A DNA stretch of 56,178 nucleotides. It comes from Lachnospiraceae bacterium (GTDB lineage Bacteria > Bacillota > Clostridia > Lachnospirales > Lachnospiraceae). Of this stretch, positions 17,514 through 25,677 are shown in pieces (within the stretch, counting starts at the first letter, position 1; every line of letters starts with the position of its first letter). Below the pieces are notes generated by a model. It did not search any database. It had not been told where the DNA came from and saw nothing but the letters and a program-made list of their open reading frames with translations. Location of the stretch: contig JALFVM010000119.1 in NCBI GenBank assembly GCA_022787145.1, positions 1 through 56,178 of the forward strand, read 5' to 3'. Position numbers and translations under genes: made by a program.

Positions 17514-19772
17514 CTATTTTCTGTTATAGTTAATCAGACATCCCTTCAGGATAATCTCACGCTCATCATCAGTCAGCTCTCCCAAAGCCATTGTGAACTC
17601 TTTGAGTTCGTCGCCAACTACGTAAGCCTTGATGCTGTCAGCTTTCTCTTCCACTGCCTTTTTCACATCCGGTACAAAAATGTAGTCTCCGTTTTTGAAT
17701 GGAAGATCTCCTGCCTGAATCAGGAATGGAAGCATACCCCAGTTGATCAGGTTGGAGCGGTATCTCTTTGTCGCATATTCATTGGCAATGTTTGCCCATC
17801 CGCCAAGAACCTTCTGGCAGGATGCAGCCTGCTCACGCGCAGAACCATCGCCAGGTTTTACTGCAAAAATGGTACTTCCCACACCAAGATTCTCTTTGCT
17901 TACTTCCGGATAAGATTTCTTAATCGTATCCATCACAGGTTTCAGTTCTGGAAGAGCATCTACCGGACACTCACCTGCCTGAATTGCCTTCTCCGCTTTC
18001 TGCACTTCTTTTGCACGTCCCACATAAGCCGGGTCTTTTCTGGAAAGAGCAAACTCAGCCAGTCCCAGAGGATTGGAACGGTAAGAAGAAGTTTCACCGG
18101 ACGGAATCAGCTCATCCGTTGTGGTAACAGGATCGTGAATCTCAGATACTACCTTCAGCACAAGGTTGTCTGCCAGTGCAGGCATTTCCGGCCAGTCTTT
18201 GATGTTTGGACCAAACTGAATCTCTGTCTCTGGATCAGCCACTCCATGACTGTCAAATACACGATTTTCATAAATAGTCTTATCAAAGAAGTACTGCGGA
18301 TGTCTGTACTCTCCGGCAAATTCTGTCGCAGGTGTCAGGAAACCTTTGTTTGCGGCTGTCGCTGCGATGGAACGGGCATCCATAAGAGCCACAGAAGAAA
18401 TCTGACCATTCTGAATCTTGGATCCTTCACGATTCGGGAAGTTTCTTGTAGAGTGACGGATACTAAACGCATTGTTCGCCGGTGTATCGCCTGCGCCAAA
18501 GCAAGGACCACAGAATGCTGTTTTTACAACTGCACCAGTCTGAAGCAGATCTGCCAAAACACCATTCTTCGCAAGTTCCATATAAATCGGTGTACTTGCA
18601 GGATATACACTCAGAGTAAACTTGTCATTTCCGATGCTTGCACCGCGCAGGATATCTGCCGCATCACAGATATTTTCAAATCCACCACCGGCACATCCGG
18701 CAATGATTCCCTGATCTACATACAGCTTGCCATCGATTACTTTATTTTTCAGTGTGAAGTCTACTTTACCGTCCAGACTTACCAACGCACGTTTTTCTAC
18801 ATCGTTAAGCACATCTTCCAGGTTTGCATTTACTTCATCAATCGTATATGTATTGCTTGGATGGAACGGCATTGCGATCATCGGTCTGATCTCACTTAAA
18901 TCAATCTCAATCATTCCATCATAGTAAGCCACATCTCCAGGATTCAGCTCTTTGTACTCTTCGCTTCTTCCGTGAATCTCAAAGTACTCCTGAATCTTTT
19001 CATCTGTTCTCCAGATGGAAGACAGACAGGTTGTCTCTGTTGTCATAACATCAATTCCAATACGGAAATCTGCTGACAGATTGGAAACACCTGGTCCGAC
19101 AAATTCCATAACTTTATTCTTCACATAGCCATTTTCAAATACTTTACCGATAATAGCAAGCGCCACGTCCTGAGGTCCGACACCTGGAATCGGTGCACCC
19201 TTCAGATAAACACCTACCACACCCGGCATATTGATGTCATAAGTCTGCTCCAGAAGCTGTTTTACCAGCTCAGGACCACCTTCGCCCATGGCCATTGTAC
19301 CGAGTGCACCGTAACGTGTATGGCTGTCAGATCCAAGAATCATTTTTCCGCAGCCTGCCAGCATCTCACGGGCAAACTGATGAATTACAGCCTGATGAGG
19401 TGGAACATATATGCCACCATACTTTTTCGCACAGGTAAGACCAAACATATGGTCATCCTCGTTGATTGTTCCGCCTACTGCACAAAGAGAGTTGTGGCAG
19501 TTCGTCAGAACATAAGGAACTGGGAATTTCTCCAGACCAGACGCACGCGCTGTCTGAATAATGCCTACAAAGGTAATATCATGTGATGTCAGCTTATCAA
19601 ATTTAATTTGAAGCTTTTCCATGTTGCCGCTGGTATTGTGTTCTTTCAAAATGCCATAGGCAATGGTGTTTTTTGCTGCTTCTTCCTGAGAGATTGTAAG
19701 ACCTGCTGCTACAGGGTCTTCTACAATCTCAGTACCATGTACCAAGTACACACCTTTCTCATACAATTTCAT
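17514..19772 (-). CDS. aconitase-superfamily hydratase (YbhJ-like)
   Basis: 752 residues. The three [4Fe-4S]-cluster cysteines of the aconitase superfamily are present: one in [10 protein letters not shown] and two in [11 protein letters not shown]. The nearest recognisable group is the YbhJ-like 'putative hydratase' branch, which differs from housekeeping AcnA/AcnB. It likely (de)hydrates a hydroxy-tricarboxylate or related acid, but the substrate is unknown. It is monocistronic, with a consensus promoter and GAGGAGG before the ATG. It could be labelled aconitate hydratase in automatic annotation; I would not assume TCA-cycle function. Confidence 0.82.
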   Translation of the reverse strand: MKLYEKGVYLVHGTEIVEDPVAAGLTISQEEAAKNTIAYGILKEHNTSGNMEKLQIKFDKLTSHDITFVGIIQTARASGLEKFPVPYVLTNCHNSLCAVGGTINEDDHMFGLTCAKKYGGIYVPPHQAVIHQFAREMLAGCGKMILGSDSHTRYGALGTMAMGEGGPELVKQLLEQTYDINMPGVVGVYLKGAPIPGVGPQDVALAIIGKVFENGYVKNKVMEFVGPGVSNLSADFRIGIDVMTTETTCLSSIWRTDEKIQEYFEIHGRSEEYKELNPGDVAYYDGMIEIDLSEIRPMIAMPFHPSNTYTIDEVNANLEDVLNDVEKRALVSLDGKVDFTLKNKVIDGKLYVDQGIIAGCAGGGFENICDAADILRGASIGNDKFTLSVYPASTPIYMELAKNGVLADLLQTGAVVKTAFCGPCFGAGDTPANNAFSIRHSTRNFPNREGSKIQNGQISSVALMDARSIAATAANKGFLTPATEFAGEYRHPQYFFDKTIYENRVFDSHGVADPETEIQFGPNIKDWPEMPALADNLVLKVVSEIHDPVTTTDELIPSGETSSYRSNPLGLAEFALSRKDPAYVGRAKEVQKAEKAIQAGECPVDALPELKPVMDTIKKSYPEVSKENLGVGSTIFAVKPGDGSAREQAASCQKVLGGWANIANEYATKRYRSNLINWGMLPFLIQAGDLPFKNGDYIFVPDVKKAVEEKADSIKAYVVGDELKEFTMALGELTDDEREIILKGCLINYNRK

Positions 19773-19806
19773 AATATTTCCTCCTCTTATTCAATATTAT
19801 CTATTC

Positions 19807-19835
19807 ATTATAAAGTATTTGTCGAAAAGTTTCAA
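19807..19835 (-). promoter_or_regulatory. sigma-A promoter of the hydratase gene
   Basis: Minus strand: -35 TTGAAA (19830-19835), 17-base spacer, perfect -10 TATAAT (19807-19812), about 35 bp before the ATG. Confidence 0.75.
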
Positions 19836-19883
19836 ACATTTTCTTCAGAGAATGGACAGCCATCTGTCCCAGCTACTTTCACT

Positions 19884-19912
19884 TTGACTTTCTTATATCC
19901 CTCGAATATAAT
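19884..19912 (+). promoter_or_regulatory. sigma-A promoter upstream of palindromic element A and sbcDC
   Basis: -35 TTGACT (19884-19889), 17-base spacer, perfect -10 TATAAT (19907-19912). It fires rightward about 40 bp before element A. Unless the transcript ends early it would give sbcD a leader of about 650 nt containing both repeat elements. GAGGAGG followed by ATG at 19958 also lies just downstream. Confidence 0.65.
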
Positions 19913-19950
19913 AGTTCTATCCCAAAGGCTGAAATTCTTGTTTGTTGAGG

Positions 19951-20260
19951 AGGTCGTATGTGCACCACTTTCCTGGTCAACGAAACACTTTCATCCGGCA
20001 GGTGTGGGAATTACTTCCGGAGTTTTTTCATGACCGACTTTCATCCGAGAGGGATACACAGCGCAGGCATGTCGATTTTCTTGCTTTTTCTGCGCCGCTT
20101 GTGGATTGCTCTTGACGCAAACTCGCACGCAGTGCTCAAACAGTGCGTCGCGAGCAATCGCTATGCTCGAAAAAACTGCGAAATTTTCTCCAAATGTCTG
20201 CGCTGTGTATCCCTCTCGAACGAGTGCGGTCATGTAGAAAACTCCTATGTTTTCATAAAT
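19951..20260 (+). repeat. long palindromic element, copy A
   Basis: About 310 bp. An outer inverted repeat of about 51 bp (20019-20070 with 20194-20245; both begin or end with GGAGTTTT/AAAACTCC) encloses a core. The core contains nested stems GATTGCTC/GAGCAATC (20104-20111, 20152-20159) and GACGCA/TGCGTC (20114-20119, 20144-20149) around a 24-nt loop that starts AACTCGC and ends GCTCAAACAG. The core is nearly identical to copy B, but the inner part of the arm (GAGAGGGATACACAGCGCAG) is not. The first bases read ATGTGCAC after GAGGAGG, so a small ORF could start here (19958), but its frame is not kept in the other copies. It lies between the hydratase and sbcD genes. Confidence 0.85.
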
Positions 20261-20267
20261 AATACAA

Positions 20268-20453
20268 ATGATTTAGGTGTCAAAACCTTGATTACGGATT
20301 GTTTTGTGCTACGCACTTCCACAATCCTGCCCCCGCATTCGCAATCTATGGGGCCCCGCCCCACTTCTTGCTCATGTGTGGGCGTGTCAATAAGGTATAT
20401 CTCCACTTACATGCAAGCATGACGTGAAGAATACCTTTTGACACTGTAATCAT
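20268..20453 (+). mobile_element. MITE-like element, copy 1 (186 bp)
   Basis: The ends are inverted repeats: ATGATTTAGGTGTCAAAAC on the left and, on the complement of the right, ATGATTACAGTGTCAAAAG. At least 145 bp of it (20309-20453) recur almost unchanged, inverted, at 56031-56178; one visible difference is GACGTGAAG against GACGTGGAG. The right part (about 20385-20445) is itself a hairpin bounded by GTGTCA and TGACAC. It encodes no protein. No target-site duplication is obvious. It sits directly beside palindromic copy A, 115 bp before sbcD. Confidence 0.75.
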
Positions 20454-20568
20454 GCATATGGAATGATGGAAGTTCAAAAAACAAAGATGGATGAACAGAA
20501 ATGTTTTATGGAACTGCGATACGTGGCTGCACTTTGATATAGAAGCATGTTAAAAAAGGAGGTAAATT

Positions 20569-21726
20569 ATGCGATTTTTTCATTTATCGGATTTGCATTT
20601 GGGAAAGCATTTGCATCATTATAACCTGAAAGAAGATCAGATGCATATCTTAAAAGAGATTACGACATATGCCCGCACACTGCATCCGGATGCGATAGTG
20701 ATTGCGGGGGATATTTATGATAAATCGGTGCCGTCTGCGGAGGCGGTGACGATGTTTGATCAGTTTCTTACGGAATTGTCTGCAATCGAACCGGCGATTC
20801 CGGTTTTGATCATAGCGGGAAATCATGATTCTGGTGAACGGCTGGATTATGTCGGTGAAATTCTTGGAAAACATCAGATTTACATAGCGGGAAAACCGCC
20901 CGTTACACAGGGAGAGCATTTGAAAAAAATTACACTCGAGGACGCGTATGGTCCGGTGCATTTTTACCTGCTTCCGTTTCTGAAGCCTTCCTATGTGAGA
21001 AATGTGCTGCCGCAGGAGGTTCTGGAGAACTATACACAGGTGGTGAAGTGCCTACTTGAGAGAGAGGAACCTGATTATACGCAGAGAAATGTGCTGGTGT
21101 CGCATCAGTTTTATACGGGGAAGGGGCAGCAGCCTGAGACGTGCGACTCGGAGCTTGTGAATGTCGGAGGACTTGACAATGTGGATATTTCGGCAGTACA
21201 GAAATTTGATTATGTGGCACTTGGCCATTTGCATGGGAAACAGCAGGTAGGGTTGCCGCATATCCGTTATTGCGGAACGATGCTGAAGTATTCCGTCAGT
21301 GAGGCGGTTCACGAAAAGAGTCTGACGATGGTGACGTTGAATGCCAAGGGGGAAGCGGTTCATCTTGAGAATCTTTTGCTTCATCCTCTGCGTGATGTGC
21401 AGAAGAAAAAAGGATTGCTGGAGGATATTCTGAAGGAAGGCACAGAGAAAGACTCCAGCAATTATGTCAGTGTGACGTTGACAAATGAGGAAGAACTGTA
21501 CAAGCCAAGAGAGCAGTTGATGAGTGTTTATCCATTTCTTCTGGAAGTGCGCATGGATCGTGAAAGGACGAGGCGCAAGCTGGAGGATATGGGAGAGGAG
21601 ATTGAGAGGAGAAGCCCGTTGGAAATGTATCAGGACTTTTACCGGGAGGTACATGGCACAGAGCTGGGGGAAGAAGGCATTGAGATTATGAGACAGATTC
21701 TGGATGAGATAAAGGAGGAGTGCTAG
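20569..21726 (+). CDS. sbcD: SbcCD exonuclease subunit D
   Basis: 385 residues, typical. This is the Mn-dependent nuclease subunit of SbcCD, which opens DNA hairpins and protein-blocked ends. The phosphoesterase motifs are in order: SDLHLGKH (residues 7-14), AGDIYD, AGNHDSGERLD and ALGHLHGKQQ. The ATG follows AAAAAGGAGG. The stop codon abuts the sbcC ATG, so the two are co-translated. The gene lies downstream of two repeat elements, one a long palindrome. Confidence 0.96.
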   Translation: MRFFHLSDLHLGKHLHHYNLKEDQMHILKEITTYARTLHPDAIVIAGDIYDKSVPSAEAVTMFDQFLTELSAIEPAIPVLIIAGNHDSGERLDYVGEILGKHQIYIAGKPPVTQGEHLKKITLEDAYGPVHFYLLPFLKPSYVRNVLPQEVLENYTQVVKCLLEREEPDYTQRNVLVSHQFYTGKGQQPETCDSELVNVGGLDNVDISAVQKFDYVALGHLHGKQQVGLPHIRYCGTMLKYSVSEAVHEKSLTMVTLNAKGEAVHLENLLLHPLRDVQKKKGLLEDILKEGTEKDSSNYVSVTLTNEEELYKPREQLMSVYPFLLEVRMDRERTRRKLEDMGEEIERRSPLEMYQDFYREVHGTELGEEGIEIMRQILDEIKEEC

Positions 21727-24606
21727 ATGAAGCCGTTAACCATAGAGATGTCTGCATTTGGTTCTTATGCGGGGCGGGAAGTGGTAGATTTTACTTCCAT
21801 GCAGCAGGGGATTTTCTTGATTACGGGAGATACAGGAGCAGGAAAAACGACGATTTTTGATGCGATGATGTATGCGCTTTATGATGATACCAGCGGTGGG
21901 CGAAGGGATGGTGCGATGATGCGAAGCCAGTATGCAAAAGATGATACGCCTACTTATGTGAAATTTACGTTTTCTTACCGTGGTAAAACATACACGATTC
22001 GGAGAAATCCGGAGTACTCTCGTCCGGGAAAACGCCGCTATGCCGATGGCTCGATGCGCATGGTAAAGGAAGCTGCTTCTGTGGAGCTGGTGTTGGAGGA
22101 CGGCAGCGTTTTTATGGGAAAAAAACGTGATACGGACAAGAAGATTGAAGAAATCATTGGGCTGGACGCGCAGCAGTTTCGTCAGGTTGCCATGATTGCG
22201 CAGGGGGATTTTCTGAAGCTTCTTCACGCTGAATCCAAAGAACGCAAAGAAATCTTTTCTAAGATTTTTCATACCAGAGTTTATTGGCAAATTCAGGAGA
22301 GCTTGAAAGCAACGACGAAGAATCTGTATGGACAGATTGCGGATAATCTGAAACAGTGCCACAGAGAGATTGACCAGGTGTGCTGCCAGGAGGACAGTCT
22401 GTATACCGTTTCGTGGAAAAACTGCAAAAAAGATATGGAATTTTCTATGGATGAGGTTCTGGAAATTCTGGAGAAGATTGTTGAGGAAGGCAGTCAGCGT
22501 TTGAAACAGCTGCAGAAAAGTAGAGAAGAAAATGACGGAAAAATTCAAAAACTGGAAGAGCTGTTTCGCAGGCTTTCGCTGGTGCAAAACTGCGAAAAAC
22601 GAAGAACTGAAAATCAGGAAAAACTAAAGAGTCTGTGTCAGTGGCTGCAGCAGCAGGCTCCGGTTCTGGAAGAATACCGCAAAAGTATGGCAAAAAAGCA
22701 GAAGGAACTGGCGGAAGGTGAGAAAGAATTCACACCGCAAATGACCCGTCTGCAGGACAGCCTGAAACAGTACCGCCTGCTTGAAGAGAGAAGCGAAGAA
22801 CTGGAAAACCTGCAAAAGGACCTTGCACAGGTTCTGGAGAAACTGGAAGAGGAAGAAAAGGAGCAGAAGAATCTGCAGAAGAAGCGGGAGACATTGGAGG
22901 AAAGTCTGAAAGAGCTGGAAGATTTGCCTGTACAAAAAGTGCAGGTGGAAGCAATCTGGAAACAGTATCAGCAGCAGAAAAAGCAGTTGGAGGAATATTG
23001 CGGGAAAATTGCCGAGTTGGATGCGTGGAAGCAGAGACGGGAAGAAAGTCTGGAAGTTTATCAGTCTGCCTGTGAAAAAGCAAAGGAACAGGCGCGGCTT
23101 TATGAAAAAGCCTACCAGCTGTTTTTTGCCGAACAGGCGGGAATTCTGGCACAGAATCTGGAGGAAGGGGATCCTTGTCCTGTATGCGGTTCTCTGCATC
23201 ATCCAAAAAAGACAGAGTTATCTACAGAGGCGCCAACGCAGGAAGAGGTGGAAGCTGCAAAAAAGAGCAGGGAAAAGGCGGAAAAAAAACGGGATGAAGC
23301 ACAGATTTTTTTCACGGAATGTACGCAGAAGCTGAAAAATCAGCAGGAATTGCTTCGGGAGCAGGGAAGTGCTCTTCTGGAGGATGATGATTTTCAATTG
23401 AATGGAGTGGGATATCAGAAAATAAAGGAAAAAGTGGATGATGTGGATAAGTCTGTGGATAACTATGCAGAAAATGTGGATAAACTTAGACAATTAGAAC
23501 TGGAACTGGAAAAAAAAAGACAGGAGTATGTGGCAATTCAGCAAAAGCAGGAAGAACAGACACAGCAGCAGGCAATACTGGAACAAAAAAGACAAGCGCT
23601 TCTTCTTGAGGAAGGAAAACTGGAAAAAGAAGTACAGCTTTTTCAGGAGAAGCTAGTGTTTGCGGATGAAAAAGAAACAGCGAAACAGTTGCAGAAACTG
23701 CAGGAAGAATTGGACGGACTGCGAAAAGAAGCAGAAGAAGCTCGCAGGGAATATGAGAGACAGTCAGAAGAACATCACATAAAATCCGGAGAAAAACAGG
23801 CATGTGAGCAGCAAAGTCAAGAACTTTGGAGAGAACTGAAAGAGATCAGGGAAGGTTATGAACAGCAGCGAAAACTGTGTGAAGACAGTGGGGAAAATTT
23901 GTCAAAAGAGGCGTTTGAAGAAAAACTTCTCCAGGCGCGTGCAAAGCAAAAAGAGCTGGAAGAACAGTATATGGCATTGTCGCACTGTGCACAGAATAAC
24001 AAAAATTCCTGGAAAAAACTGAAAGAATACGAAAAGACGCAGGGAAGCCTCCAAAAAATGTATGCGTTGTATGAGGATTTGAGTCGCACGGCGAATGGAA
24101 CTTTGGCAGGCAGTGCAAAAGTAGATTTTGAGACGTATGTGCAGCGTCAGTATTTTAAACAGATCATAGCAGCTGCAAATCGCCGGCTTGTCAAAATGAA
24201 TCAGGAGCAGTTTATTCTTCAATGCAGAGATTTAAAGAATCTTGGAGGAAAAGCGCAGGCAGGACTTGATCTGGATGTTTATCATCTTGTGAATCAGTCT
24301 GTGCGTGATGTGAAAACGCTGTCAGGCGGGGAATCTTTTATGGCGGCTTTGGCAATGGCACTTGGGCTGGCCGATATGATTCAAAACGAGGCGGGAGCGA
24401 TACGCCTGGATACGATGTTTGTGGATGAAGGCTTTGGTTCACTGGATGATGAAGCCCTCTTCCAGGCAATTCAAGTGCTGCTTGGACTGAGCCAGCAGCA
24501 GTGTCTGGTGGGAATCATCTCCCATGTGAACCAGTTAAAAGAGCAGATTGATTGTAAATTGATTGTGACAAAAGATGAAAAGGGCAGTCATGTCCGGTGG
24601 GACTGA
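21727..24606 (+). CDS. sbcC: SbcCD exonuclease subunit C (SMC-like ATPase)
   Basis: 959 residues, slightly short of the usual 1000-1050. The N-terminal ATPase half has Walker A GDTGAGKTT (34-42). Two long coiled coils flank the zinc hook CPVCG at about 484-488. The C-terminal half carries the ABC signature TLSGGES (about 864) and Walker B MFVDEGFGSLD (about 896-906). It powers and tethers the SbcD nuclease. The last 19 bp overlap the 3' end of the convergent amidohydrolase gene. Confidence 0.96.
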   Translation: MKPLTIEMSAFGSYAGREVVDFTSMQQGIFLITGDTGAGKTTIFDAMMYALYDDTSGGRRDGAMMRSQYAKDDTPTYVKFTFSYRGKTYTIRRNPEYSRPGKRRYADGSMRMVKEAASVELVLEDGSVFMGKKRDTDKKIEEIIGLDAQQFRQVAMIAQGDFLKLLHAESKERKEIFSKIFHTRVYWQIQESLKATTKNLYGQIADNLKQCHREIDQVCCQEDSLYTVSWKNCKKDMEFSMDEVLEILEKIVEEGSQRLKQLQKSREENDGKIQKLEELFRRLSLVQNCEKRRTENQEKLKSLCQWLQQQAPVLEEYRKSMAKKQKELAEGEKEFTPQMTRLQDSLKQYRLLEERSEELENLQKDLAQVLEKLEEEEKEQKNLQKKRETLEESLKELEDLPVQKVQVEAIWKQYQQQKKQLEEYCGKIAELDAWKQRREESLEVYQSACEKAKEQARLYEKAYQLFFAEQAGILAQNLEEGDPCPVCGSLHHPKKTELSTEAPTQEEVEAAKKSREKAEKKRDEAQIFFTECTQKLKNQQELLREQGSALLEDDDFQLNGVGYQKIKEKVDDVDKSVDNYAENVDKLRQLELELEKKRQEYVAIQQKQEEQTQQQAILEQKRQALLLEEGKLEKEVQLFQEKLVFADEKETAKQLQKLQEELDGLRKEAEEARREYERQSEEHHIKSGEKQACEQQSQELWRELKEIREGYEQQRKLCEDSGENLSKEAFEEKLLQARAKQKELEEQYMALSHCAQNNKNSWKKLKEYEKTQGSLQKMYALYEDLSRTANGTLAGSAKVDFETYVQRQYFKQIIAAANRRLVKMNQEQFILQCRDLKNLGGKAQAGLDLDVYHLVNQSVRDVKTLSGGESFMAALAMALGLADMIQNEAGAIRLDTMFVDEGFGSLDDEALFQAIQVLLGLSQQQCLVGIISHVNQLKEQIDCKLIVTKDEKGSHVRWD

Positions 24607-25463
24607 AAACGTTCTCTGAGAAGGCTTTCTCCTTCTGTCAGCCATTCATCCAGTGAAGCGGATGCTCCAAGGACATTCTGGAAAATGTGGTGCTCATCGA
24701 TGATTCCCTGTCCATGGGGAACGAGATAAGCACCGGCATCGCTGCCCAATGCTGTCGGAACCTTCAGATCCCAGGCATTATGAAGACTTGTCTCAATGGT
24801 ATCCATGATGGTCTGTACTTCCTTATCAGGAAAACGACCGCATCCAAGCAGATTGAAGACCGTGGCAGCCGTCGGGACATAGAGCGTGTGATTTTCTGCC
24901 ATAACCTCCATAGTTTCCCGATCAATAAAGTTTCCGTGCTCAATGCTGTCTACGCCATAATGAGAGGCGGCCTCGACTGCCTCTTTTCCATTGGCGTGTG
25001 CCATGACTGCGAAACCTTCCTCGTGGGCGATGTGGATCATTTCTTTGATATCTTCTGTTGGCAGTGAATCACACGACAAAACACCTGCCTGGTTAAAATC
25101 CATAATACCGGAAATCATAATTTTGATAAAATCACAGCCATGTCCGTGTGCAATTTCCACGAGTCCATGATACTCCTTCATATTTGAAAATCCAAATCCC
25201 ACAATTCCGCCATAGAACCCTTTTTTGTGAATGGCAAAGATGGGAGTGCGGTAATCGATTCCATATTTAGGAGCAATTTGTTTTGCGCGCTGTGAAACGC
25301 CAAGTGCATCTCCTCCATCTCTTACGAAAGTAATGCCTCGTTTTTCATAAGAATGAAAATGTTGTCTGATGACAGAATCCTGTACTTGTTTTTTGTGAAG
25401 ATCGATAGCATGGCGGTAATTAAGCCCATCCATAATCAGATGTGCGTGACATTCTCCAAACAT
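24588..25463 (-). CDS. metal-dependent amidohydrolase
   Basis: 291 residues, shorter than most imidazolonepropionase-like amidohydrolases because the N-terminal beta-sandwich is missing. Metal-site motifs are visible: HAH in GECHAHL, the IKIMISG strand that normally supplies the bridging lysine, MAHANG, SIEHGNF and LGSDAGAYL. It should hydrolyse an amide or cyclic amide, but the substrate is unknown. GGAGGAG lies ahead of the ATG. Its 3' end overlaps sbcC tail to tail by 19 bp. A solo copy of the MITE end (25488-25506) sits 25 bp upstream of its start. Confidence 0.85.
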   Translation of the reverse strand: MFGECHAHLIMDGLNYRHAIDLHKKQVQDSVIRQHFHSYEKRGITFVRDGGDALGVSQRAKQIAPKYGIDYRTPIFAIHKKGFYGGIVGFGFSNMKEYHGLVEIAHGHGCDFIKIMISGIMDFNQAGVLSCDSLPTEDIKEMIHIAHEEGFAVMAHANGKEAVEAASHYGVDSIEHGNFIDRETMEVMAENHTLYVPTAATVFNLLGCGRFPDKEVQTIMDTIETSLHNAWDLKVPTALGSDAGAYLVPHGQGIIDEHHIFQNVLGASASLDEWLTEGESLLRERFQSHRT

Positions 25464-25487
25464 AATTTTACTCCTCCCTGTAATGTA

Positions 25488-25506
25488 ATGATTTAGGTGT
25501 CAAAAC
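25488..25506. repeat. solo MITE end
   Basis: The 19 bases ATGATTTAGGTGTCAAAAC are identical to the left terminus of the MITE-like element at 20268-20286. The rest of the element is absent. GGTGTCAAAACACC here is also a small dyad. Confidence 0.55.
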
Positions 25507-25595
25507 ACCTCGCGGAATAATGGTATGTGAATAGTAACATTTTACCACTGTTTGCATTCGATGGCAAATCGGAGACTGACAGGAAAATAAGGGAA

Positions 25596-25624
25596 TTGAC
25601 GAAAGGGTTGTTTCCATGTAAAAT
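25596..25624 (+). promoter_or_regulatory. sigma-A promoter of the four-repeat lipoprotein gene
   Basis: -35 TTGACG (25596-25601), 17-base spacer, -10 TAAAAT (25619-25624), about 54 bp before the ATG. Confidence 0.65.
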
Positions 25625-25677
25625 GTAATAGAAATGTTAGATTATTGTACTTCAATTGTAAATAACAGGAGTAGAGA

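Noticed and set aside
19958-20422. 154-codon frame through palindrome A and the MITE
   Set aside because: It crosses two separate repeat elements and the frame is not maintained in palindrome copies B and C. A short leader peptide remains possible and is noted as a finding.
19951-20453. Palindrome A and the MITE as one composite insertion sequence
   Set aside because: Palindromes B and C occur without the MITE, and MITE copy 2 at the window end has no palindrome core within the visible sequence, so they are separate elements.
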